Part shown: positions 1-10,092 of the stretch, piece by piece
How positions within the stretch are numbered: the stretch's first letter is position 1
Layout: each line of letters begins with the position of its first letter
DNA from: Pholiota molesta
Lineage: Eukaryota > Basidiomycota > Agaricomycetes > Agaricales > Strophariaceae
Length of the DNA: 64,000 nucleotides
Assembly (NCBI GenBank): GCA_014925825.1
Contig: JACGCK010000024.1
Span: 434,001-498,000 of the forward strand
Direction: 5' to 3'
Notes under the pieces: generated by a model
Database searches by the model: none
Told to the model about the DNA's origin: nothing
What the model saw: only the letters and a program-made list of their open reading frames with translations
Translations under genes and position numbers: made by a program

Positions 1-135
1 GTCTCCTGTCCCGGTTGGGTTGACCCCAGCTTGGACACCGAATTGCGGGATAAGATTTGGGTCAACGGCTCTCCGCGCAAAGTTGAAAGGCCTTGCAGAG
101 ACCGAAAGCGCAACGGCAGAAAGAACAAGTACTGA
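1..135 (+). CDS. 3' end of an unidentified protein (partial)
   Basis: Frame 1 is open from the first base of the window to a TGA at 133-135 and encodes 44 residues, including the stretch KIWVNGSPRKVERPC followed by a basic tail. This looks like the last exon of a gene that begins outside the window. I do not recognise the family. Composition is protein-like (single W residues, a charged C-terminus), but chance cannot be excluded at this length. Confidence 0.35.
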   Translation, partial: VSCPGWVDPSLDTELRDKIWVNGSPRKVERPCRDRKRNGRKNKY

Positions 136-2371
136 TTTGATGAACATCGCAGAAATTCGGGATCAAAAACAAAGAATGTGAGTCGTTCCAATACAGAACA
201 ATCCTACGACTGGCGTAGGTAGAATAGAATAAGTCGAGCTAGTGAGCCCCAGGCCAAAGTGTGGAAGTGGACGGAAGAAAAGGAATGGGTTGCCTTGTTT
301 ACCTCGGACTCCTTATAAACCATTTCGTCACACTGATCTGATCACGAATTCCCGGTAACCGTGACGGCAACGTTAACGTTAGAATTTAAAACGTTGACCA
401 TGCATCATGATCATCTACTTTGTCCAGTCCTTGTGAAAGATGCTTTGCTTCTTAGTGCTGATGCCGCCTGGTTCCACGATGTGCAATATTTGCTCGTTGC
501 CATTACTAGTGATATCCACCGGCTTGCGACCGGCCAAAGAGGGACAGCAACGCTCTCATATATGGAGGAGACCCTGGAACTGTTTTTAAGCGCTCATACC
601 CAGTGAGAACGCGTTCTGCGCTTTTCGGCAGAAAACCGTGGAAATCTGTTTCGGTCTGCGCTCGCAGGGAATCACTGAAATCAGCAGGAAACTTAGCTCC
701 TCCCAAACAGCTTTCTGAGAATTCCTGCATGAAATCAGCAATACATATTGATATTTATCTGTTCTCTTCAGTTTTTCTCTGCGCTCCTCTGATTTCGTCT
801 GAATGGTACAAAATCTGTATATTGCTGTGCTACTCTGTGTATCTTTGCGCTCTGCACTACATGCTCTGAGTGTGGTAATAGTCCCTCCGCCTCTCCCCAC
901 ATCCCAGAGCCAATGGAAGAGTAATACAATGACAGGCTCGTACTTACAGACATTTTGGCACTGTCGGAGTCTTCGGACATCACATTTTCGAGAATAAACT
1001 ACGAAATGGGATTTTCAGTGACAGAAACAGAAGAAGCCAAGTAGATAGAGAGACTGACCTCTGACAATGCTAACTCCATCAACGACAGGTCCTTCAAAAT
1101 ACGGAACCCAACCGGAGTGTTACAAAGTGAATATATGCGCATATATTCGGCAAAAATCACCACTTACGATCGCTCACTGACCGGAGGTGCCCGCAAATTC
1201 TTCATTCTGACAGCGAGAAGCGCCAATGCAGCTATGTTGGCGGCATAGGTTCCGTCACAAGGCTATGGTGGTCTCTGCAATAAAGACGCTCTCAGCGGCA
1301 TGTTATTGCAAATGCGTGGACAGCGACAAAAGGAAAGCTTGCCTGTGCACAGTCTTGATGATCCGCGGTGCTGCTGATAGTCCATGCCATGTAAACTATC
1401 CCAGATGTCCATGGGATATGTCCGGCGTAGTTGCTTGTGGGGACGCGCACATTTACATAGATGATAGTGGGGAGGAAGAGAGAGTGACGACGAAGGAGTA
1501 AAGCGCGACGCGCGGTGCGTGAGCACGGGGAATCGTATCACGTGCCCGTAACTGCGTGGAAATTGAGCTCGAGACTGGAGTCGGTTTGGAGGAAATTTTG
1601 AAGAAATTTCGGTCAAGTCCCAGGCTGTGGACAGTGGGGGGAAGAGCTTTAAGATATACGCAAAGACGTTTGGAGTCAGGTTCTATTTTAAGCAGACTGT
1701 GTACAGGAAAGCGCAGAACAGCTCAGAAACTCAGAGGAACTCGGATTTTTTTCCGAGCTCGCCGAAAAGCTCAGGAACCTCTCAGGTCAGCTCAGACCCA
1801 CGCAGGAATTGACTCCCTACTACCGAAACGCGCAGAACCGCTTTTCACTGGGGCTCATACGTTGCTTCCAGATTCCGAAATGAACAACACGAGGAGCAAA
1901 CAAGGATAGCTTTATGTGATTGTAGGTCGCACCGTTTTGAACATCCACCGATGGCCGGTCTACTTGTACAAGCACTGATCATTATCGGATTCAGCAGTGA
2001 TCATTGGAACAGATTCGCACCGCATAGATGGTCTGATAATCGATATCGATAGATGGATATCGCGACTCTTTCATGAGTACTTTAAAGAAGTCAGTGTTTC
2101 GACTCTCGGACCAGCTTCGACCCTGCCCGACAGGGCGCCTTGGGAGAGTGTACCCATGATCCATGTGGAATCGTCAGGTATTTATATCGGCAAGACATAG
2201 TTCACCCAATTTTGTCTTTCGCAAGGCAAGGCCCGGAAGAATTTTCTCGAGTTGACCAAATGGAATCTTCAAATCTGTGATATACCTTCTGATTATGTTT
2301 AGTGCGCTCCCCAGAAAGACTATAAAAGCCTGTCGTCTTTCCTGAATATCCTGCAGACAGTCGTCGATAAA
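136..2371. other. Intergenic, apart from the TIR element
   Basis: Outside the element at 600-1852 I see no gene I can support. A frame open at 361-606 ends just past the element's left border and encodes no known domain. The stretch 2300-2371 is the immediate promoter and leader of the aldo/keto reductase, with a TATA-like CTATAAAAG at about 2320. Confidence 0.5.
600..1852. mobile_element. Non-autonomous DNA element with TIRs
   Basis: The ends form imperfect inverted repeats of about 35-40 bp. The left end starts CCAGTGAGAACGCG; the right end, reverse-complemented, starts CCCAGTGAAAAGCGG. Both continue into TTCTGCGC and a TTTCGG-like stretch. The octamer GCTCATAC flanks the pair directly at 592-599 and 1853-1860, as expected of a 7-8 bp target-site duplication; the exact border is ambiguous by one C. 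An 8-bp duplication with a CAG-type terminus fits the hAT superfamily, but no transposase is encoded. The small ORFs inside (for example 1226-1501 and 1556-1909) have no recognisable domain. Confidence 0.6.
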
Positions 2372-3867
2372 ATGCCTACTATCTTTGACCCTCCTCCCCC
2401 TCCTGAATCCGGCCTTGCTCGCTATCGCCTGCTATCACCCACAGCGGGTGTTCATGTCTCCCCTATCCAGCTGGGTGCCATGAGCATCGGTGACAAGTGG
2501 GATGTTTTTGGCATGGGAGCGATGGATAAGGAAGCAAGTTTCAAGCTTTTGGATGCTTACTACGACTTGGGTGGAAACTTCATCGACACGGCTAATCTTT
2601 AGTAAGTGAATTTTTCATTGGATCATCGAGAGTTGATTGACATATCTGCTTCATGAAGCCAGGATGGCTCATCTGAGCAATTTATCGGCGAATGGGCTGA
2701 AAAACGGGGCATTCGTGATAGGCTCTTCATAGCCACCAAGGTGAGTCGACGGACATGCTCCCTTTTTCTTTTCCATTTATTGTCTCCTAAAAATTCATAA
2801 ACTTCTGTAGTATTCGAACAATATCTTGCTTCGCGACCCAAATGCTCCCAACCACAAAGTCCTTTTTGGAGGCAATAATTCAAAGTCTCTTCATCTCTCC
2901 GTCGAAAAATCGCTGAAGAGTCTCCACACCAATTACATTGACCTTCTATACGTACATTTCTGGGACTTCACCACAACCGTCGCGGAGGTCATGCAGTCCT
3001 TGCATAAATTAGTCATGCAGAATAAAGTTCTTTACCTGGTACGCACTTGACGAAATTAACTCCTCCTCCAGCACGTACCAAGCTCATGAAAATTTCGCAG
3101 GGCGCTTCGGACATGCCAGCTTGGGTCGTGGCCAAGGCAAACCAGTACGCGCGCGACCACGCTCTGACACCCTTCGTCATCTACCAGGGCCTCTGGAACG
3201 TCATGGACCGCTCCTTCGAGCGCGAGATCATCCCCATGGCGCGCGAGGAGGGCATGGCCCTCGCGCCCTGGAACGTGCTTGCTGGCGGGAGGCTGCGCAC
3301 CGACGCGGAGGAAGCGAAGCGCGCGGAGAGCGGCGAGAACGGGCGCAGCGTGTGGGGGCTTGACTGGCGCAGGAACGAGCAGGAGAAGAAGATGAGCGCT
3401 GCCCTCGAGAAAGTCGCGAAGGAGGTTGGGGCGAAGAATATTACTTCTGGTAGGTTTCTGATAGGCTTGGAGATGAGCATCACTTATTAACATTACGCCC
3501 CATTTCTCATCAGTGGCCATCGCGTATGTGATGCAGAAAACGCCTTTCGTATTCCCACTCGTTGGTGGCCGAAAGGTCGAGCATCTGAAAGACAACATTG
3601 AAGCCTTGGACATCTCCCTCTCTGACGAGCAGATCGCATACCTCGAGAGCATCATTCCGTTTGATCTTGGATTCCCTTCGAACGTCATTGTAAGTAAACA
3701 GACCTTCGCACTCTTGGCATGTCGGGCAATCTCTAATATGATTTTTGGATGTATTCCAGGGTACTGGATTGAATTATACTTTTGCCATGGCTGCGGGTGC
3801 CCACTTCGAAAAGCAGTCTGCCCTCCAGCCTATCAAGCCCGCTGGGAATGGCGCGTCAGGCGCTTGA
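2372..3867 (+). CDS. Aldo/keto reductase, aryl-alcohol dehydrogenase type (AKR1)
   Basis: Predicted NADPH-dependent reductase of the fungal aryl-alcohol dehydrogenase family, interconverting aromatic or aliphatic aldehydes and alcohols in the cytosol. Six exons read in frame: 2372-2601, 2659-2740, 2811-3038, 3101-3449, 3514-3690 and 3760-3867. The AKR tetrad is visible: Asp in FIDTAN, Tyr rebuilt across intron 1 (NLYQDG), Lys in LFIATK and His in LLYVHFWD. The nucleotide-binding end has [14 protein letters not shown]. The N-terminus ([17 protein letters not shown]) and length are typical. A close paralogue lies at 33064-34594 with the same intron positions plus one extra. All splice sites are GT-AG and the gene looks intact. 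The natural substrate cannot be told from sequence. Confidence 0.9.
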
Positions 3868-4335
3868 TGGAAGATATCACGTCGTCAAATATGGTGTTCG
3901 CGGAAGTCTTGCTCTAATACTGTACCTTCCCTTGTATATGTCCAAGGATACACAGAATTTGTATAGTATACAATGCAATGAATGTACTGAGAAAAGAGAT
4001 CAGAGCTTAAGAGAGGTTGGATATGTGGTTGACGCTGAAAGGTTGGAATGCGGCACTGACGTAGCATGATGCATGAGGATACTTCAGCATACTTGCTTGG
4101 TGCGAACGAATTGTTCGCCATAAAACAACATCGAAACATCAAAATAAAAAATAACGGGCTGGCAACCAACGCCGCCGCAACGCGCGTCGCGCTATAATTA
4201 AACGCCACGTGATACCAAGTTACGCGTCGCATCGTCGGCCTGCGTCATCACAAAACTTTCCTCTTTACACCGACTTTCGTATATCTTTCTTATCCAAAAC
4301 TCAATAGACCACTAAGAACTTCAAAGTATAGACTA

Positions 4336-6733
4336 ATGTCAGAAGTCAAGCTATACGTATATGACCTCAGCAATGGAATGGCCCGACAACTTTCACAACA
4401 ACTGACGGGAAGGCAGATCGATGGAATTTGGTACGCGTCCTGTTTAAATGCCGAATTTTAATTAACAGACGTTGTAGGCACACGTCTGTTGTTGTATTTG
4501 GAAAAGAAATATTCTATGGCCAAGGAATCAACACTACGGCTCCTGGTCGATCGCATGCAAGTAGCTCTCGCCCAGTTTCAGATGGCTGAGGCTCACTTCA
4601 AACTATGTACGATAGCATGGTGCACCGATGCAGATCATAGATATGGGGGAGACAGCATTAGATGAGGAGACATTCGACGAATATCTTCAAGAGATGAAGC
4701 AACATTACACTGCAGATAAAGTGCGTCAAATTGAACACCCATGAATACCATTTGGCTAATTGTTAAACAGTACCACCTTCTAGGTACTTGCATATCTATA
4801 CTCCAGCAAATTATTTGCCAATGTTCTATCTAGAGTTTAATTGCAACTCGTTTACTGACGATTGTGTCGGTTTCTTGACTGGCGGCAACATCCCAAGTTT
4901 TATTAAAGGTATCCATATATCTTGTTCTTAGTATCCACTCTTACTTACACCGTTCGCAGATCTACCGACTGACTTTCTATCTACCCCCTTTGGCGCCGCA
5001 CTCCGCCCAACCATCGACGCCATGTACCGCCGGCCAGTGCCTGGACCTGTTGCGCCTCCAGCACCATCAACAACGGCCGCCACGGATCCTCAGCTCGCTG
5101 CATCCATCCTCCAAGCCGTTGCATCTCAAGCTCAAGCAGGGGGATATGGACAGGGTGCTGCTCCGCCAAGCCAAGCTACGAACTCACTCGTAGCGCCCGT
5201 CCACATTATCACGAATCCAGCGTCGTTCAAGAGTTTCCTCAGAAGCCACAAGGCTGCTGTTGCTTTCTTCACGAGCGAGACATGTGGGCCTTGCAAGATG
5301 ATTGAGCCGATCTTTGAGCGTCTGGCTGAGGAGAAAGGGTCACACGAAGGAAGAAACGGGGCGAGCTTCGCAAAGATCGATATCGACGTTGGGCAGGGGC
5401 AGACTTTGGCGTCAGAGTGGGGCGTCAGAGCTACACCTACATTTATGTTCTTCTTGGCTGGTGAAAAGGTATGATTTGAATTTGTTTGTTTTGACTTCAT
5501 AACTAACTGCCATCAATTAGCTCGATGAGCTGAAAGGCGCGGATAAAGGCGAGTTGAGGACTCAGGTTGATTTATTGCTCTTCCAAGCATATCCTCGTAA
5601 GAATTATCCTATGATTCGACCCTAATAGAGATTTGATAGCCTTCTCTACAGCACACCCTCATACATCCATACCCATGCCTGCCGTACAAGCACTTTCATT
5701 GAACCCAATTATCTTCTCCCAAGTCCCACCCATCGACACTGTCCTCTCCAAACTTACTTCCTTCATCGATACCCAGCCCTGGCCATCAACTGCGGCCCAA
5801 TCTCAAGCCCAAGCGAAATCCACACTCAGCAACACGGTCGGGCCCTACCTGAAATCTCGCTTTGCCACGACCCCACCACCTACCGTCTTGCCGTCCGCCA
5901 CCCCTGCTATACTAACCGCCTGGACGCATACCTCTTCCATTCTCGCTTCCGTGCTGCCAGTTGACTCTCTCTTTCCCCTGGTGGACATGTGGCGTCTTGC
6001 CTTCCTCGATCCCGCAGTGGGCAAATGGGCCGCGGGCGCATCCCCGGACCCCGTCAGCACATTCCTCCCGAACGCGCTCGATTCCTCTTCCGCTGCACCG
6101 TCCAAGGGCGCGCGCAACTACCTCCTCACCGCCCTGCGCATGCTCTGCAACGCCTTCTCCGCGCCCGCGCTTGCGCAGAGGATTCTGGGCACAGCGCGCA
6201 TGCGCACGGAGGTCACGCGCGTGCTGGTGCCGAGTCTGCTGCACGCGGACGCGACGGTGCGCACGGCGGGCGCGAGTCTGGCGTTTGATATCGCGGCGGT
6301 GGTGCAGAAGCGGAGGGTAGAGGCCGTGCGTACAGGGAGAGGGATCAGGGAGGAGGACGAGGCGGAGGAGGATCGGGATGAGTGGGATGTGGAGATGATA
6401 AGCGCGTTGCTGGAGGCTGTGGATCGGGAGCGGGAGAACGAGGAAGTCGGTAAGGCCCTTTCTTATTCCACTCCGCTATTTCGATGGAGCAAGGAGTAAT
6501 GCTTACAACATCCATTATATCCAGTCCATCGTCTCGTCGCGGCCCTTGCCTTTTTCCTTCGCCTCGCGCCACAGTATGATGCGCAGATCGCGCCGCTTCT
6601 CGAGGTGCTGCAGAGTAGAGAGATTTTGCGCCGCAAGTTAAGCACTGGCGATGGATGGACGGCAGCGGGAGGGATCGGGAAAAAGGAGGTGCGGAGACTT
6701 GTTGGGGAGGTCGCGGAGAAGCTTTGCAAGTGA
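4336..6733 (+). CDS. PPPDE-thioredoxin-PUL three-domain protein
   Basis: A fusion of three domains. (1) An N-terminal PPPDE/DeSI-type thiol isopeptidase: it begins [19 protein letters not shown], has the candidate catalytic His in [18 protein letters not shown], and the candidate Cys in [17 protein letters not shown]. This fold removes SUMO or ubiquitin. (2) A thioredoxin domain with the active site CGPC ([14 protein letters not shown]) and the cis-Pro region RATPTFMFF. (3) A C-terminal PUL domain of armadillo-like helices (about 5670-6733), the module that binds Cdc48/p97 in Doa1/PLAA. This order is known in fungal proteins, so a role in Cdc48-linked deubiquitination or deSUMOylation is reasonable inference. 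The first intron is 4431-4477; others follow up to 6.5 kb. Reading frame is intact. Confidence 0.85.
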
Positions 6734-7029
6734 ATATGAGTATGGTGATAGGTCTGGATTGTGGGTATGGAGCGGTAGAGATGTATGTGCCTTGAATATA
6801 CTATGGGTTTCATTCTGGTCATCAGTAGGATTACTATTTTTAATCTGACAAATTCTGCAGGTCGATGAAATTGTTCTCAATCTGCGAAAAGAAGTTTACA
6901 ACAAAACAGATCTAAGTATATTGCAAATAATCGCCTATCAGTACTAGAAAAGCTCCCATACAGCGCAACACACAGCAGATAGCATAAGAATAGCAGAATA
7001 CATAGTGCAAGTTTGCAACGGTACAGTCG

Positions 7030-9800
7030 TCAGGTGTCGAAAAAGGTGCACCAGGACATGTACATGTGCATGAAGTCGTCCAGATTCCAGCCGCCAACGC
7101 GCGCAGGGGAGTACATTATGCCTGGCGTTGGTTAAACGCCGCGAGCGACACAAAGAAGCTTTTGGGTATAGAAGATACCCGCGTGCGTATATCTGATTGG
7201 TATACATCTATGGAATAGAGGTCGTCAAAATCCATCGAGTCAAGGAATGTAGAATGAGCATACAAGATCATCGTAGATGATAGCCGGCACTTTCTTGTCG
7301 CATATCGACGATCCCGGATGTACTTTGATGATCTATAATGTAGATGTCACTATTCAGATGCAAGCCCCAGAAAAGCAGACCAAAGGAAAACCATACCGTT
7401 TGACCCATAGTCTGTTTATAAGTCCCATCCGTCTGCAAGAACGCCGAATTCCCCGCGAGGCCATGCCCCAGACTCCGAATTACAGCATCCTCCTCTTCCT
7501 CCCCACCCTCCTTCTCTCCCTCCCCCGGATCAATCCCCACCCGCCGACACACGAGCACCAACTGCTCTCTAATATCGCGCGCCTCGATAAACGTTCGCTC
7601 ATTCAGAAAATGCGACCTGCACCACTCCCTCCGCCCATTCTTGCTATCCGCCTTCGCGATCTCCCTGTACGCTCGCAGCGCGTTCAGCACGGTAAGATGG
7701 TCCCCGCGCGGGTGGATGAACATGCGCCGCGCGTCCGCGGCGGCTGCGCGCTGCTCCGTAAGGTCGAGGAAGAGTTTCGAGGATGCGGAGAGCACTGAGA
7801 CGATGTCAAGCACGGCAGCTACGCAGCCGTATTGCACGGAGGCGACGACGGCGCACGCGTACTGCGGCTCGAGCGGGAATGCGGCCATCTTGCGTCCTGC
7901 AGGTGTCAAGTTCTGGTTATTATCAATGGCGCCCAGGAGCCAGAGGGTTTTGAGAGCGGAAAAAACTACATCGCCGTCAGTACAGCGGTGATAAATTCAA
8001 AATCAGAGCAGACTTACTGGTGTCAGAGTCAGGTTTATCCATTAGGTCGAGCTGCTCTAGATTCTGTCCGAGCGTCTTCAAATTGAGGATACTCGAGGTC
8101 AGACTACATCTAAGGATTTCTGGTTCCGCGGAGAGCGCCATGTCCTTGAACGCTTCTTCGGTGTACAGTCGGAAACAGACACCACTGCCCTCGCGCCCCG
8201 CACGACCTGCACGCTGCATCGCAGACGACTTGGTTATATCCCTCGTCAGCAGGGTATCGAAGCCTAAGTAGCATTCGTCAGTATCGGAAACTTGATTGGC
8301 AGAAAATATACGCACCTCCTCCAGATATTCTTGCGAGGTATTGTTTTTCTTTGCATTTGCCCGTGTCGATAACGTATTTTATACCGGGTATCGTGATGGA
8401 TGTTTCCGCGATGTTCGTCGCGAGGATGCATTTCCGCATGTTCGGTGGTGTGGGATTGAAGGCTTTGTTGTTCTGCGAGTGGTCTTGCGCGGCGAACATA
8501 GTGCATGTAAGTACCTGAGGAGACGTAAGGAGAAAACCAAAGAATCAATTTTGCATCGAGATACCCACGGCTTGTTTGTCGGCAGGGAGTTGTTTAGCAT
8601 ATAGGTCTATTGATTTTTGTAGGGTTTCGATATCTTCTTGTCCGGGTAAAAATATAAGGACGTCGCCTGGTGGTTGATCGGTATGAATTTGGAAGAACGT
8701 CCGCATAGCAGCATCCGCGTAGTCTAATTGACTTTCAGCAGCGTGGTATATTTTGACGGGGTGTTGACGACCCTTCACATAAATAATTTTTGCGCTTTCT
8801 TGATGTCAGTATATGCAGCGAAGAAAGCGGACGATAATTTACTCATGGTAAAATTTACTGAACTTTTCCGCGTCCAGTGTTGCACTCATGATTACAATTT
8901 TGAGGGGGTTCGAGGCATTCGCCTTGCCTTTACCCTTGGCATCGCTCGGATGATTCCGCAGTTTTTGGATGGTTTTGAGGTTGGCTATGAGGAGATCCGT
9001 CCGCAGCGTCCGTTCGTGAGCCTCATCGACGATAATAACGCTGTAGTTGCTCAGTAGCGAGTCGGACATGAGTTCGCGCACGATCATTCCGTCCGTGAGG
9101 TACTTTATACGCGTCTCCTCGGACGATTTCTCGTCGAATCGTACAGCGTATCCTACAAGGCCGCCGAGAGATGTGTTTTGTTCTGCAGCTACGCGGTGAG
9201 CGAGAGAGGTAGCGGCGACTTTGCGCGGTTGAGTGACTGCGATCATGCCGTTTTGTGCCAGTCCGGATTCGAGGATGTACTGCGGCACCTCTGTTCATAA
9301 TGAGCACACAAGCCTTGGTCCATGGCAGTTGACGTACGGGTTGTTTTTCCTGATCCTGTCTCTCCTAAAAGAATAGTAACCTCGTTCTTCCGGATTTCCT
9401 CGATTAGGGCGTCCCTTCCTGGATCCAGGCACTTAGGTTAGGTTATAAGCAATCAGCAATATGAATGCGCACCTTTGGCAATAGGAAGTTGCTTCCTCTG
9501 CTCTTGAAGCTTTTCAGCTTTTGGCGTTGAATGCGCCCTAGGTCGGAATCCATTGATTTGGCTAGGTCCTGCGCCGTTTACTTGAGGAGAGGAATGGCGG
9601 CGCTTCTTCTGCTTGTGCCCATCATGGTGGCCATTGACAGTAGAGTTCCTGCGCTTTAGACTCTTCCTCCCTCTGTCCTCCTCGTCGCTGACATCGACCC
9701 ATGCTATTGTTTTGTTCCGTTTGCGGTTTTTCTCGATTTTCAACCCGAAATATGCGGGGTCTCGCACCAAGGAGATGGGCTTTTGGATAGCGGTCGGCAT
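7030..9800 (-). CDS. DEAH-box RNA helicase, DHX33/Dhr2-like
   Basis: An ATP-dependent RNA helicase, probably nucleolar and acting in ribosome biogenesis if the Dhr2/DHX33 assignment holds. A lysine-rich N-terminus (KRRNS, KQKKRRHSS; nuclear-localisation-like) precedes the motor. Motifs in order: GETGSGKTT (Walker A, about 9.35 kb), TQPRKVAATSLAHRVA, TDGMIVRE, VDEAHERTLRTD (DEAH, about 9.03 kb), IVIMSATLD, LIFLPGQED, ATNIAETSITIPG and QRAGRAGREGSG. The HA2/OB part follows (GRKMAAFPLEPQYA, LQTDGTYKQ). The last exons read YTNQIYARG then IMYSPARVGGWNLDDF to a TGA at 7030-7032. The start ATG at 9800 heads a stretch (MPTAIQKPISLVRDPAYFGL) shared with the truncated copy at 18043. Divergent from 10011 across a 210-bp gap. 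Confidence 0.85.
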
Positions 9801-10092
9801 GATAAGAGATTAGCACAAGAACGGCAGAATATTGCTATCTTGCTGCAGACTGGCATTCCTGGTGCCTTCAGGCAGGGGCTAGTGCCATGAAAAATAAAAA
9901 CGAGGGAGCGGATGTCACGCATCACGTGCGTCACTTCCTATCCGCGACGGCGCGAGTAAATTGAACTTGCTCTGAACGCCTCAGCTTCGAACTCAAGGCC
10001 ATTGCTCGTGATGAGCGGCCACACCAACCAATGGCTCCCCAATAACCACCCCTACTATCGGCGCAGAGATCCCATGCTACGAATTTCCACGC
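8676..10092. repeat. Direct repeat, copy A of a 1.4-kb segmental duplication
   Basis: This segment covers the helicase 5' half, the 210-bp divergent promoter and the first about 25 codons of the cohesin-loader start exon. It matches 16903-18372 in the same orientation, with only a few mismatches per 100 bases where I aligned by eye (one 60-base line is identical, the next has two changes). Copy A lacks an 18-bp stretch present in copy B at about 18332-18350. Confidence 0.9.
9801..10010. promoter_or_regulatory. Divergent promoter, copy A
   Basis: A 210-bp gap between the helicase start (9800, -) and the ATG at 10011 (+). It holds an E-box palindrome CACGTG at 9923-9928 followed by a conserved block TCCTATCCGCGACGGCGCG. 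The same block and E-box are at 18180-18185 and following in copy B, so both retained genes keep a version of it. Confidence 0.6.

Noticed and set aside
3056..3688. 210-aa minus-strand ORF opposite AKR1
   Set aside because: It is a shadow of the AKR1 coding exons; the plus strand has the conserved motifs and splice sites.
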